64,000 nt of DNA, from contig JARDYH010000002.1 of assembly GCA_029215795.1 (NCBI GenBank), forward strand, positions 133,908,501-133,972,500. Reading direction: 5' to 3'. Every line of letters begins with the position of its first letter. Positions within the stretch are counted from its first letter, which is position 1. The translations under genes were made by a program, and so were the position numbers. Under the pieces are notes generated by a model that was not told the origin of the DNA, made no database searches, and saw only the letters and a program-made list of their open reading frames with translations. This document shows, in pieces, positions 1 to 11,829 of this stretch. The stretch is from Anniella stebbinsi. Lineage: Eukaryota; Chordata; Lepidosauria; Squamata; Anniellidae.

Positions 1-325
1 GATTGCGAGCTTCATTTTTGCTTCTTTGTGTACAAAAATGCTTGCGTATTTTCATGGAGCTTTCCACACGTACACATCAATTGTGCGCCGCTTTGAAAGA
101 TAGGCATTCTTCTCCCTTTAAAGGATTTCCAAAAGTTTGCATTTTCATGCATATTTTTCAAATGTATGCATGCTGTTGAATGCATTTATTTATTTTGGTC
201 CACGAATCGCATTGCCGATTCGGATGTGTATGAGCTTTGACTGCATTTGAGTCCATGTTCAGTCCGGAAAGTGAGAACCGAGAAAATCCTGATTAAAAAA
301 ACAAAACATTTTTTCATACATCCCT
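1..325. mobile_element. hAT-like MITE, end only (ATACATCCCT family)
   Basis: AT-rich sequence that ends in CATACATCCCT at 325 and is cut by the window start. The same order of sub-motifs (CATTTTCATGCATATTTTTC, then a CCGGAAAG-like block, then CTGATTAAAAAAA, then CATACATCCCT) recurs at 29840-30185, so this is an interspersed repeat. The terminal motif resembles the complete 8-bp-duplication element at 10614-11021. No transposase is seen. Confidence 0.5.
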
Positions 326-1370
326 CGGGGCGGAGGGGGGGCAAGGAGGGTCTTCAAGGCATATATATGTATAAGCAGCAAATCTGTTGTAGGCAGTCAG
401 GGTTATATAACTTCGGGGGAGGGAGGTCACAGGGAAATTGGTGGCAGGAGCCGAGGAAAGAAGTGGCATTAATCTTTCCAGGTGACTCCCCAGGGAGGAT
501 GAAGGACAGATGGAAATGACTTGGCTTGCAGTAAGACAGCAAGAGAAAGGTCTGGCCCAGCGCTGCAATGGGGCCAAGGCACATAAAACTCCAGCTTGGC
601 TTGGTGACTTTCTTTTAGAGTTACCCGGAGATTGCAGCAATTTAGGCTGGAGACAGAAAGATTGTCCTGAAAAGGGGGTGGCGGGTAAAGGTGGTACTGC
701 ACAACCATCTTTGCTGGTGGTTACTCATATAACTCCATCGGTGCGTCGCAGAGTATATCGTAAGCAAAAAATAAAAGTTGGGCAGGGGAGACAGTTCCCT
801 GCCCACAGGAGCCTACAAACTCCGTTACACATGAAAAGTTCTATGCAGTTCCATGATGCCTTTTCCATAGTTGGTTTGCTTTTAAAGAGCACAAAGAAAG
901 CTGGAAGTTTTAGTGGAGGATTAACCGGGAGGTTGGCGTTAGAAGGGGCTTCTTAACCCTTTCTTTCCTTTGTAATCTGTTGTCCCACTGCTGGGAAAAA
1001 CAGGTAGCAGGGAAAAGGTTAACCCCTTTCAACTTGCAACATCCACACAGACACAAACACACACACACACCCCTCTGCCAGTTTTCTGCTCAGGATTCCA
1101 GTTTCCCACGGGTGGTTTTTATTAGTGGGGAAGAAACAATCACAAAATTACTAGTGATGGGCTGGGAATTTATCCCAATTTTTAAAGCATTCCCATTCAC
1201 TGTGATGGGAAAGAAACAGCGCAAAACAAAACATCATTAAATGAGAAGGACAGTTTGGTGAAATTCCTGTGGGTTGGGTGCGGGGTTCTTGTGCTCTGTT
1301 ACGAGATGGCCAAGGGGTGCGCCAGGGTGTGCTAGAAAATGAAGATTTGGGACAAAGGCCCGTAGGATAT
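326..1370. other. No gene or clear repeat recognised
   Basis: Mixed-composition sequence with a short CA run at about 1051-1070. Open frames here overlap on both strands and resemble nothing I know. It may be single-copy intergenic or intronic DNA. Confidence 0.4.
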
Positions 1371-1640
1371 AAATCGGCATAAAATGTGCAAATGGTGAGT
1401 TATATCTATTTATGCAAAATCAGAAACAATGACTAGCATGCATTTGAATTCGACAGAATACAAAGCCAGCCAATTCATTTCTCATGCAAATCACTTCAGA
1501 TAAAGTACATTCTTCAATGAGTTGGCACCCCAACCCAGATCACCCCAAATCAGTAATTCCTTTGAAATGACAATTCATGTGTAACCTCTCTCCTGTTCCC
1601 TCTCTCAAGTTTCACCCTTCCTCACCCCCACAGGCAATTA
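1371..1640. other. AT-rich probable single-copy stretch with octamer motifs
   Basis: It contains ATGCAAAT (about 1483-1490), the POU/octamer motif, and a related TATGCAAAATC near 1412. It has no repeat hallmarks. It could be a conserved non-coding element, but that cannot be judged without alignment. Confidence 0.25.
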
Positions 1641-1673
1641 TTTCTCCCCCTCTTCCCCTCCCGGAAGAAAATT

Positions 1674-1692
1674 GACACACACACACACACCC
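1674..1692. repeat. (CA)n microsatellite
   Basis: An uninterrupted run of CA dinucleotides. Confidence 0.9.
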
Positions 1693-2830
1693 TTGCAATT
1701 CAACTTCAAAGAACAGCTTCCATTGGAATCACTGGAAGATACATTTTTTTTCCTTCCCAAGTAACAATGAGCAGCAGCAGCAGGGCCCAATCCCAGAGGT
1801 GGCTCCCAAGTAGTCTGCAGCCCTTGGATCATGCGCGGCTGCTTGGGGTAGCATTCTCCGCAACATTTGCAAGGTGATCCTGTGGCACACCTCAGCCTGC
1901 TTAACTTGTGCCCCTAGAAATATGGTAAAAGAAAAGCTTATGGCTAAAGATGCGTCGTCAGGGGTCTTGATGTCTAAAGATGTTTGCCTCGGCCACTGAT
2001 GACTTTCCATGCCTGATGGCTCCTTGCTAATGAACACACCCTAACTACTTGTGGAGAGACTGTGGAGGGAGCAAGTTTGGGATGCAGGACCAGCCCAAGA
2101 CGTTTTGCTACCTAAGGCAAAGGACACAATGGTGCCCCTTCTCATTCCATGTACAAAATCCGTCTGGGCAGGCAGATGAATCTGTCTTCAGTACTAAGGA
2201 CGAGGTCATGTTCTCCACTGAACCTGGTGCCAGCTGGCTAACGTAAGGGGTGCATAGCAGGCTGCAAGGCACACTGCTCTCTCTCCATGAACACCTTGCA
2301 GCTGCCTCCCAGCATCTGCTGCCTGACACAATGGCCTCATCACCCTGCCTAATGGTAGGGCCGGCCCTGTTGGGGAGTACCGGCCCTAATGACAGGCAGC
2401 TGCAAAACGGGAGTCTGAATTTTGCAGCTGGCATGGAAACTCTAAGTGCCTGCTCCTTGCTTGTGGAGAACTGCTCCCACCTTGAAAGCCAGCACGACGG
2501 GTCTGGAGGTAAATGTGCAAAAAAACAGGAGGGGGAAAAAACAGAAAATACAAAAGTACAATCCATCTCTACTACTCACAAGAAAACTGACGCAAGGGAA
2601 GGGCTGCCTTTCTGAAATGCACCACCACTCTGGGAAGTGGAGGGCATGAAAACTATTCCTTCCTGCAAGCAACGACTCAGGCCCAACTGGCTTTCTTTCA
2701 AAGGCACGGAAACAGTTGTCGCCAGACTTGGAGGCTATAGCGTTGGCCACTGGTTCTTCCTGGCCTAGTCTTTGCCATCAAAAGAAATCAGGGAAAGGCT
2801 GAAAGTTTGGGGACTACTGGTGGGATGGGG
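1693..2830. other. No gene recognised; possible old repeat at 2085-2400
   Basis: Nothing codes convincingly. The stretch around 2085-2370 (GACCAGCCCAAGACG, later GTAGGGCCGGCCCTG) resembles the short GGCCCTACTATTACG motif near 50098, so it may be a decayed interspersed repeat. Confidence 0.25.
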
Positions 2831-2834
2831 AAGA

Positions 2835-3238
2835 AATTTGTTCAGTTTGCATTTTGATGCAAGCTTACCTAAATTCACAATCTTGAACCAAAACATGAAC
2901 CAAAACTCAGTTATCGCTCAAAATTCATACTTCTCCAGATTTTGCAATAAAATTCTCCCATGCAAAAAAAAAAAAAAAAGATGCACACAAAGATGTTCAT
3001 ATAATGAATATATTTGAGGAAATCACAGTTCAAAATGCATTCTATTTGGACAGTGACTTGCAGGAAAATGTATATATTCCTATATATATGTAGTGGAAGA
3101 AATGTGCACAGAAATTCATGCAAATTTTCATGTAAACTGTTTTTTAAAAATTCTCAGATTTGGAAGCAAGCCGACTTTAAGGTTAGAAAAATGAGAAATG
3201 GAGAGAAATTGAAATGGACAGATTCATCCATCTCTAAT
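2835..3238. mobile_element. AT-rich MITE-like repeat
   Basis: AT-rich, rich in TTTGCAT/ATGCAAA words and ending near CATCCATCTCTAATAA, a terminus like those of the other hAT-like MITEs in the window. It carries an A-run at about 2966-2979. No clean terminal pair or target duplication was found. Confidence 0.3.
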
Positions 3239-3244
3239 AACTAA

Positions 3245-3990
3245 TAGATATTTAAGAAAGAAAAAATACACCTCGCTGCTTCAAGACATGGCTGAGCAGT
3301 TCTATTTTCACAGATGTCCACCTGAACAGAACAGAAACCCTGCAACTCATGATGGCTACATGAACCTTCACAATCAGAGGTCACTGACTACCAGTTGCAG
3401 GGGAGTGATGTTACTTTCATGCCCTGCTTGTGGGATTCCTGGAGGCATCTGTTTGGTCGCTATGGGAACAAGGCTGCCGGCAATGTGGACCTTTGCTCTG
3501 ATCCAGTTGGACCCTTCTTATACATGCCCAGTTTAATATCTAGCTTACTTTCTCTGATATCACAGTAGCTCTTCAAGAATCCACCACATATGCTCATAGC
3601 TGAACAGTTGCAGCAAACATGGCAAAACTCATCTCTAGAACTGCATCAATCAGCAAGCTTACTATATACACACACGGACACACATTCCATAAGGAATTTC
3701 CAGATTCCTGGAATTTTGGCTGTCTCTACATTTTAAAACTCAGTTGTTGCCACACCGCTGAATTATAACCAGTGCAGCTCCTCCGCTGCATTGCTCTCCA
3801 GCATTGCCACTCAAACAACATACCTACGCAGTGCTCCGTGACCCACACTTACAAATACTACCCGCCTATTTCAAAACACTGGCCTGGGTTTTTTTAAGGG
3901 GATGCTTTCATTTAATTATCACATCATGCAAAGAAAATAAAGGAAACATCCACAAATGTCTTCGAGACGAGACATGTGCCAAAACCTTTC
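3245..3990. other. No gene or repeat recognised
   Basis: Only short overlapping frames and a CA-rich spot near 3668-3684. I see nothing to annotate. Confidence 0.35.
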
Positions 3991-4004
3991 CCCCCTAATC
4001 TTTA

Positions 4005-4215
4005 GGCATATGTTGAAGACATCTGTTTATCCAAGCCTTCCCTCTGTAACTGAACCTACCATCTGATGCACAATCTAGCTGATGTGTTTGCTTGCAGTCT
4101 TGATGGGTTGTTTGTTTTTTGTGGTATGTATACACCACTTTGAAATCTCTAGATTTAAGCCGCTTATAATTACTCATAAATAATAACAATGAAATTGTTG
4201 TTGTTGCTGTTATTA
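4005..4215 (+). mobile_element. LINE (L2-like) 3' end, decayed
   Basis: The stretch GTATACACCACTTTGAAATC...TTTAAGCCGCTTATAA followed by CATAAATAATAACAA resembles the 3' UTR of squamate L2 LINEs, in which a 'tacaccgccttgagatc' block precedes an AT-rich simple tail. Only this terminal piece is recognisable. Confidence 0.45.
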
Positions 4216-4527
4216 TGTCTGCTAAGTGTGCCAGGCACATTTCAAGCCTGCACTTGTTGCTGGATCAAGCAAACATCTCCTAGCAGATGAGGCAACTCTG
4301 CGCAGACCCGCAGAGAAGATTCTCTACTGCACAGGAAGTGAGAGCAATGGGATGAAAGCATCTTTGAGCATCCCAGCAAGACTCCAGCCTGCCATCAAGG
4401 GGGAAAAGTGCAGGATGGGCTAGAGGAATTTCACTGGCCATTTTGCTTGCTCCTCCCAAACGGGATCCCCCAAATTCATACTGAACTTATGCATTCATGA
4501 AAGCGACGTTCGGTGACAACTTTTAAG

Positions 4528-4618
4528 CTACAATCCCGTGCACAGCCACTTGCGAGTCAGTCTCATTGGATTCTGTGGGACTTACTTCTGAGTAGACATG
4601 CATAAGGTCAGGCTGTGC
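4528..4618. mobile_element. Short palindromic MITE
   Basis: The left half contains CAATCCCGTGCACA and GAGTCAGTCTCATTGGA; the right half contains TGTGGGACTTACTTCTGAG and GACATGCATAAGG. The halves are imperfect reverse complements. I know this small palindromic repeat as widespread in squamate genomes. Confidence 0.55.
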
Positions 4619-4619
4619 A

Positions 4620-5860
4620 AGAGTCTAGTTTCTGCCTGTTTCTCTTGTTAAATTCCATGAGGGCTGCAGCTGTTTCGTTTCGGTAGGTTTTAAATTCTTT
4701 TTTTAAAAAAAAACAGTTTAGAACAAGATTTTTCGTACAAACAGCTTTGATTTACCTTACGTGTGTCTCTCTGAGTGCTTTGGAAAAGAAATCCAGAAAC
4801 AAATATGAGACTGGATGATATAGTTCTTAAGCAGTAAGGCTTAGGGGCCAAATCCACCCCACTGAGCATGCCTCACCTGACAAACCGGGGCAAGAGATCA
4901 GATGGAGTGGTGTCCGAGGCAGTGGGACATGCTTCACAGTCCCTTATACTGGATCGGTGGGGGTGTCCCTGGATGGCCATCACATCCCTCTTGGAACCCT
5001 AGTTGTCCACCAGGACTTCACAACCTGGAGCAATTAAAAGTGACCGGCATGGAGCACACTGAATGCCTGTACTGCACCAAGACTCTCGGCACATGAGCAG
5101 CTGTGCTCTCGGTCTAGCCACAGTTCCTACTGCAGTTCATGCTTTACCTGCAGATACATATCCACCACCCCAACACCTTTATGCCCTTTAGCAAGGAGAG
5201 AGAAAGCAAAGGGAGAAGAGATGGATTTCTGCTTTCTCCAGCTCCTGCCTTGCCTTCCGCCCTGTTCTCTTCCCACAGCAGATGAGTCATTTGTCTGCTG
5301 CAACCCTTTTTCAAACCATCTCTCCTAATATTCTGTATCAAATCAAAAGCCTTTCCCATTTGGCAGCGGAGCCGACCCTGCAGAAAAGCAATCTGAACAG
5401 GTCTCTGGCAAGCAAACAAAGACTCTTAAGGAGGAATCCGCCGGCCGCTGTTAAGACACCCGCGCCTCCGCTCTGCCTCCTCGAAGGCTCCACTCGTAGC
5501 TAGCTGATGGGGCCTGCCGAGGGCTCCAAGAGGAGCGAGGAGCTGCAAACCTCGCCAGGAGCAGAGTCAGAGGAAGGGAATCAACATTCCCTACCGGAGC
5601 CTGCATGCCGCTTGAAGTGACCGGCAAGGGCTGCCTGTTGAGGCTGCTTGGAACACGTGGTTGTGCAAGAATCCCCACCGGCTGGGCAGCCACTTGGGAG
5701 GCTCATTTTTAACAAAGTCAATTTGCCTCTTTGCTTAGTTCGGGCAGAAGCATCCACACCATCCCAGTGCCCAAAGAAAGTGACGAAACAACCGGCAGCT
5801 TGGTTGTTAGGGAAAAAAACAAAGCTGAATACTCCCCCTCCCAAAACTGGTGGTATGATA
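4620..5860. other. No gene recognised
   Basis: Mixed sequence becoming GC-richer after 5430. Frames on both strands overlap and show no domain. Possibly single-copy. Confidence 0.35.
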
Positions 5861-5908
5861 GAGGCATTGATGGCCACGGTTTGCCCATTCACGGTGTGCC
5901 CATTCATC

Positions 5909-5968
5909 TGTCCAAACAGGTTTTGCAGGTTTCTGCAGTGCCCCAAGGACCTGCAAAACCTGTTTGAA
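5909..5968. repeat. Inverted repeat (hairpin)
   Basis: TCCAAACAGGTTTTGCAGGT is followed after about 20 bases by ACCTGCAAAACCTGTTTGAA, giving a stem of about 20 bp with a short loop. It may be the core of a MITE. No terminator or RNA role is implied. Confidence 0.7.
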
Positions 5969-6202
5969 CGGAGACGACAACCAGGCAATAGGACGGAGTG
6001 TGCATGCCACCGCCAACTATGCCTACGTCATGTCACCCTCAGCTCTCTTAAGAATGACTTGTCGTTCTCCAACCTGAGACTACTTTTTACACTCTGGATC
6101 AGTCCGAGTGGGGATCCACAAGTGTGCGGATGCCAGGCAGGCAGCATTGCTCACCGTTCCTTATAAGAATCGCCTAGCTAATTCCGAGCGATGTTTCACC
6201 AA

Positions 6203-6419
6203 TGGAGGCTGGTGGCTCCGATGTCGGTGGGGCTGTAAATCCATTCTGGGTTTCAGTCAGTGGCAGCCAGAGCTCTAAAGGAGCTATCCAAAGTGCTGAG
6301 CCCTACCCCCAAAATAGGGTCAGCGCCTTGGATAGCTCCCCAAGAGTTCCAGCTGGTGCTGACTGAAACCCAGAATGGATTTACAGCCCCAATGGAACCG
6401 GGACCATCAGCCTCCGCTG
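6203..6419. mobile_element. Palindromic MITE, GGAGGCTGGTGGCTC family, complete copy
   Basis: Begins TGGAGGCTGGTGGCTCCGAT and ends CCATCAGCCTCCGCT. The halves mirror each other: CCATTCTGGGTTTCAGTCAG pairs with CTGACTGAAACCCAGAATGG, and GGAGCTATCCAA pairs with TTGGATAGCTCC. Further copies lie at about 20285, 50455, 52935, 54184, 54712 and 59573. Confidence 0.8.
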
Positions 6420-6461
6420 TGTTTTCAGAACCAAAAGCCTTGCTAAGCTCGGGACCGCTCA

Positions 6462-6675
6462 GGGATGGGGAGGGCCCTCACTCAGTGGGAGAGCACCCGC
6501 TTTGCACGAAGAAGGTCCCAGCATCTCCAGTGAAAATGAGGAGATACCAGATGATGGGGAAAGACCCATCCTTGAGACCCTGGAGACCCTGTCAGGAAGA
6601 GTAGACGAAACCGAGCCTGAAAGATGGAACCAAGGACCTGACCCAATCCAAGGCAGCTTCAAAGGCTCCATCCTA
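6462..6675 (+). mobile_element. tRNA-derived SINE, degraded
   Basis: A CTCACTCAGTGGGAGAGCAC head (A-box-like) is followed by AGAAGGTCCCAGCATCTCCAG and later by GACCCAATCCAAGGCAGCTT. This is the same order as the better-preserved SINE at 15225-15420. The B-box is damaged. Confidence 0.6.
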
Positions 6676-7358
6676 TAGTTGCTTGTGGCTTCGGCTCAGA
6701 TGTTCGGAGCAGCAGACACATAACATGGGACAACTCCCCTCTCACACATGCTGGCAGCTTGTTCTATTCGAGAAATGAGCCCAATCCAAGCATCTCCAGG
6801 GACGAAAACACAGGTGCTAAAATGCTGATGGGCCAGGGTGACTCCTCATAGGTCCTCTTCCCACATGAGCTGTATAGCCGTTGCTTGGGTTGTACGTCCC
6901 ACATTTGTCACTTAAAAACAACACCTACACTGGCTGATGTCCTAATGAGAATTCATGCTCCTCTGCTTCCTATCCCGCAGTGAAAATGTTCGCACGTGAA
7001 CTCCAACAGAGTCACTTGAAGGATCATGTCTGAAAACACCTCCCTGCCTTTGATTTTGAGCCAGCCCAGATTTTCAGATTATTGAGGGCTGACAATTTGC
7101 AGAAGAAAGATTGCCTGCTTGTTTGTTTTTTTCCTTTTCTTTTAAAATTGGCTTTGCTCCCAGGTTTTTAACTACAGCCTCACACAAATTTAACGGGTGA
7201 TGTTTTCCCTAGCGTGGGGACAAGGCAGGGAACCGGTTTTTACCTGCTCCTATCCTGTGCGTCAGGTTGCTGTTAAAGGCACAGGAGCAGGGCCAGTAAC
7301 AAAGAAATGTGGCTCATGTGCACTCAAGGTGCAATATGGGCTACTGTTGTATATCCAG

Positions 7359-7700
7359 ATCATAGAAACATGGAATTGTGGAGTTGGAAGGGACCACAAG
7401 GATCGTCTAGTCAAACCCTCTGCAGTGTGAAGGAAAACCTATTAAACCATCCAGGAGAGGTGGCTGCCCAGCCTCTTCTTCAAAACCTCCAGAGATGGAG
7501 AACCCACGACCTCCATAGGAAGACTGTTCTACCGCTGCACAGATCTTTCCATCAGGCAGTTTTTCCCGATATTTAATCGAAATCTAGGTAGCTGTAACTT
7601 ATACCCATTATTTCGGGACCTAATTTCTGCGGCAATGGAAAATAGTTCTTGACCATCCTCCCTGTGCCCCCCTTTTATATACCTGATTAATAGCATGGAT
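7359..7700 (-). mobile_element. CR1 LINE 3' end (octamer-tail subfamily)
   Basis: On the minus strand this is a CR1 3' terminus. On the plus strand it begins ATCATAGAAACATGG (tail), then GTTGGAAGGGACCACAAGG, then a block matching the end of the ORF2 reading frame. It is related to the plus-strand copies at 29020 and 49385. It is 5'-truncated, as is normal for CR1. Confidence 0.85.
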
Positions 7701-7847
7701 TCAATGCACACAGGCTCATGAGCATCCCAGCAGAAGTGCTAAGAGCTTTTCATCACTGCTGCTCCTCATCCCACTTCTGGGATTGTTTGAGACAGGGGGG
7801 CTGGAACACAGCTTGCGCGCATGCTCTGGCAACATCTTTGCACATTA

Positions 7848-8045
7848 GAAACCGCAGAAACTGCCTTATGCTGAGTCAGACTGTGGCTCCATCTAGCCAC
7901 ACCTATTTCTGACACTGGCTGGCAGCAACAGCCCTCCAGGGTTTCAGACAGGTTCCTTTCTCACCCTATCTGGAGATGTCGGGGATAGAACCTGGGACCT
8001 TCTACATGCCAAGCGGGTGCTCCACCACTGAGCCGCAGCCTAAGC
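7848..8045 (-). mobile_element. tRNA-derived SINE
   Basis: The minus strand reads GCTCAGTGGTGGAGCACCCG (A-box-like), AGAAGGTCCCAGGTTCTATC (B-box-like), then CTGGCTGCCAGCCAGTGTC and a GCATAAGGCAGTTTC tail. This is the same family as 15225-15420 and 22118-22255. Confidence 0.8.
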
Positions 8046-8289
8046 CATTGAACTTTGCTAGCTCAGCAGGAAGAGAAGCAGGCAGCCCATCGTACACCCA
8101 AGGCTCGTGGGAGTTAAAGCCAGGGGGACCGGTTGCAAGCAGCAGAAGAACAGCCTCATTGAAGAATCGCATAAAAGAAGCACTATGATGAGCGACACTC
8201 CTCCAAACTCACTCTCTTCCTGCTCAGCCATGGAAACTGCAGGAAGCCCTGACCTCTGGCCTTCCTACTGGGCCCTGAAGTGGTCCCTC

Positions 8290-9340
8290 GGCTTCAAAGT
8301 TTCCTGACCTGGTTCGCCAAGCAGAGAGCCCTGTCGCTTTCTTGCACGCCTGCAGACATTTGAATGAAGTTCAGGTGGACGACCCTGGCTGTGAGGCCAA
8401 GCAAGTTTGGGGATCGTGCCAGGCCCTTTTCAAAGTCCCGGCTTCGGAGCCGGCGATCCGAGGCATGCTTCCCTAGGAGCAAGGCTTGTCGGACGCAGTC
8501 GGATTTCCTCCCACATAAACGTGCACAGGAGAGGACCGCACAGTTTAAAAATGAAACACTGGGTCTAAATAGATTTACCTCTAATGCCTTGACAGCGATG
8601 ATCGCACTTGGCAAAGATTCGGACCTCTCTCTCTCTCTCTCTCTCCTCCCCCCCCCACCCCCGGCCCTCTTGCTCACACACAACATTCCGAACACTCAGC
8701 CCCATCGTGGCTGCCGTTTCTCAAAGCACCTACGCAACCAGTTTTACGCTGCTGCCCCACATCACCCTGACCTTAAAGTTAGGGAGGGGGGAATATGCAA
8801 CACATTGCTTCTGTTCCTCAAGATGATGACTGTTATCATTTCAGAGCCCGAAGCCAAGTGAGCCCTTTGCCCTCCCCGGTTGTTGTTTTTTTGCACACGG
8901 CGACAGCTGGACGTGCGAGAGATGCGGGAACAGCAGCAATTTCCCTAATCAAACTTTTCTCCTGGCCACAAAAGCCATTGCAGAGCCAGACGGTACAATT
9001 AACCCGGGAGATGGTACCTTGAGCGGAGGAAGACGTGAAGCCAGCGGCAGGAGATGGTCCGAGGAGGAGGATGCTATGACAACGTTCCAGAGAGAGACAC
9101 ACACACACGCACCGGCGCTTGGATCCCTGCCGCTCCTCTCTGCAGCCAGAGCTTTCGGCTGCCCAGACCAACTGGGCTAGAAATGCATTTAGTAATTATT
9201 TGCAGGGACTCAGGCTCCGCCTCCGGCAGCTGCTATTGGTCGGTCACCCCGGTGCTAGCCCGTCTTGGCTGGAGTGCAGCCTCCCTCGCTATTTAGCTGC
9301 TGCTATTATCGAGAGCATCAGGGAGGGCTAATTATGTGTT
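8290..9340. other. GC-rich island, probably single-copy
   Basis: GC-rich relative to its neighbours, without repeat hallmarks apart from a CT run (8627-8644) next to a C run. The segment at 9180-9330 holds CTCCGCCTCC (GC-box-like), CTATTGGTCGG (inverted CCAAT box) and GCTAATTATG (homeodomain-like). It could be a regulatory region or promoter remnant; no adjoining exon is visible. Confidence 0.3.
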
Positions 9341-9732
9341 CTGTAGACAAGCTCTGGATCTCGGGATGTGCCGACTGGTGTCAAGGCAAACAAAGGCAAG
9401 CTCTCCCACTGAGGCTGGAAAGGAGCAGCCACATGCCACACAGAGCCCCTGGGCTGCCTGGAGAAGCGTTCATCTCCATCAGCGCCTCGCCATCATCCGT
9501 TTGTCTTGCGAACAATGCTCCTTGATGCCCAGACGGATCCTGCAGCCTGTATTGCTGTGCGCCGCCTTGGTTTTTGGAAAGGCAGTATAGAAACGCTAGA
9601 AAGAAACGAATGCATTCTAAGGAAGCAGGGCAGATCTTTGCAGCATTTATTCCTGGGGGACTTACTGTTTTGCAGCATTTCTTCTGGCTTCCCCCGATGA
9701 CGGGGAGGGATGCAGGCATTATTCCAAAGAGA

Positions 9733-9843
9733 GTGCCAGCAACTTGTGGCTCTCCAGATGTTTTGGCCTACAACTCCCATCAGGCCTAGTCAGCAATGGT
9801 GCGGGATGATGGGGGGGTTTAGTAGGCCAAAAGAAGTTGCCCA
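9733..9843. mobile_element. Palindromic MITE
   Basis: TTGTGGCTCTCCAGATGTTT, then GGCCTACAACTCCCATCA, and on the far side GATGATGGGGG...TAGTAGGCC. This is the widespread squamate type whose two halves are approximate mirror images. A related copy is at 27329-27433. Confidence 0.6.
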
Positions 9844-9844
9844 T

Positions 9845-10605
9845 CCCAGTTATCAAGGCTAATGAAGCTCCACTCCTTGACAACTGATGGAAAGGTAAGC
9901 CACCTCTTCTCAGAGATTTCAAAAAGCCTTGCCTCCCAAACTTATTTTCATAGCCATAAGAGCTAGAAACATGTTTGTTTGTGGGTTGTTGTTTTTAAAG
10001 GAAGCTGAGAATCTCAGCAAGCTGGATTCTGAACAAAATACATAATGCCCATGAATCACTGAATTACAGCTAGTAGCTTCCCAATGACTTACCCTCAGGA
10101 CTTGGGCTGAGTCTGCCTACCATGGCTGGCACCTGGATTCTCCTAGACAGGAAGAGGTAGGTGAAGGTTCCTGTCACAGTGAAATCTTTCTGGAGCTACA
10201 AGGTCTTTCTGAGCTCCGGTGTGATCCTCAATCATTGGTTATTCTTTGGCCCTGATTCCTGCTAGGAAGGTCATGTATCCTACTATTTGAAGGCATCCCA
10301 TTTGAAGGTCTGTCCAGTTGCCATCTGGCTTAAAAGGGAGAGGAGGGAGGTCAAATTCACCTATCAATGCCCTCCTCCTCCCAATTTGTATTTAAAATGT
10401 ATCTTTCTCTTTTTAAAAAAATGACACTTGGGATTGCTCCAAAGGGAAGTGGGGGTCTCTAGCTGCTGCCATCTTGATTCCCCATGAATGCCTCTGGGCA
10501 GGTTACTTATCCTTTGTGACTAGCCATACCCACCCATGGCAGCCATGTTGTGGTTGTGCCCAGGATATTACTCAAATTTCCAAGTGTGCCCATCAACCCA
10601 AAAGC
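9845..10605. other. No gene or repeat recognised
   Basis: Mixed sequence; no frame with recognisable similarity. Confidence 0.35.
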
Positions 10606-10613
10606 TTGCCTAC

Positions 10614-11021
10614 TAGGGATGGGTGAATGAGTTATGCTCGAGACTGCTGGGATAAAGTGAACGTCATCACACTGTTCATCTTGTGCCTGATTCCCGTTAG
10701 CTGCTCGCTCTGCTCAAACAGGAATATCTCGCAACTCGTGCAGCAATCGAATGCGAAATTTCCACAAATTTCCTAATTTGCACCACGTTCCTCCACTGAT
10801 TAATTGACTAAACTGATTCAGTTTACGGGGTAAATTTTTGTAAATTGGAAAACTGGCACAAATCAAAATAGGAAAGTGGCACAAATTAAAGATGAGCGCA
10901 TGTTTGGCAACGTATGAAGATTTTCAGCAGACACATACTCACGCATTTGCGCACATTCGGGGCTCTGATCAGGGCACGCTCGCATTTTTGCGAGCAAAAA
11001 TGAAATCCACATACATCCCTA
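10614..11021. mobile_element. hAT-like MITE with 8-bp target duplication
   Basis: Termini are TAGGGATGGGTGAATGA at the left and CATACATCCCTA at the right. The 8-bp flanks are TTGCCTAC (10606-10613) and TAGCCTAC (11022-11029), a 7/8 match fitting the hAT target pattern nTnnnnAn. The interior is AT-rich, 408 bp in total, without a transposase. Confidence 0.75.
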
Positions 11022-11032
11022 TAGCCTACTGG

Positions 11033-11160
11033 CCAGATCTACACCAAGCAGGATATGACACTTTGAAAACGTTTTGAAAACTGTATGTGGAGCGTGTCCA
11101 GGGCCTCGACAGTTGTCACTACTGTTATAAAATGTTTTAAAGCAGTAGTGTAGATTCTGC
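11033..11160. mobile_element. Short MITE with inverted ends
   Basis: CCAGATCTACACC at the left and GTGTAGATTCTGCC at the right are inverted ends. The interior has TTTTGAAAACTGTATGTGG and TGTCACTACTGTTATAAAA, a palindromic layout known in squamate MITEs. Confidence 0.5.
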
Positions 11161-11164
11161 CCTG

Positions 11165-11825
11165 CTCTGAGGTCTTGTCTTGGTGGGATTTTCCCAAGCC
11201 ATGTCAATTGCAGGGATTTAGACTCCTGTATATTGCACATATAATCTTTAAGGGGAAAAAATGAACTCATTGCCATACTCAGTCAAGAATTGTGTCAGTC
11301 ACGAGATGCCTCTGGAAAAAGGCCCTCTATGTATTCAGGGGGGAGCTGAGGCAGAAGCAGTGGAAGCGGATAAAGAGAAAAGTGATGGGCAAAAAGACCA
11401 ACCTGGATGCAGGATAGTCTCAAAAAGAGTCAAACCAGCTTTTCAGCTGAAAATAGGGACACATTTGTAGTTTATCTCAGTTATCAAGGATCACTGCCTG
11501 GGGTCTCCCCACGTCTATCACACATTACAAAATCCTCTCCCTTGTGCATGCTGAATTCATTGGCTCTGAAGTCACCTGCCTTCCACAGATTGAAAAGCCA
11601 GGAGGCAGTTTGTTCTTTCAAACTGCGATGCGGAAAAAAGGAAATCATCTTTCAACAGGATATCGATGGCCCAAAATAAACCTCAGCAACTTCAGTGCGC
11701 AGAATGGCAGGCTGGGCATAGGCCAGGACAAGGGAGCATTTCGTGGGGTTTTAAAGCAAACCGGCCTATTTTTACCATTCCTGGACTCACATACGAATGG
11801 AACCCAGGTATCGTTCAGACGGCAC
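11165..11825. other. No gene recognised
   Basis: Open frames of up to 126 codons overlap on both strands without any domain. I see no repeat hallmark. Confidence 0.35.
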
Positions 11826-11829
11826 ACTT

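Noticed and set aside
5909..5968. Rho-independent terminator or microRNA precursor
   Set aside because: The context is eukaryotic and repeat-rich; the stem is long and near perfect, as in MITEs, and nothing supports transcription.
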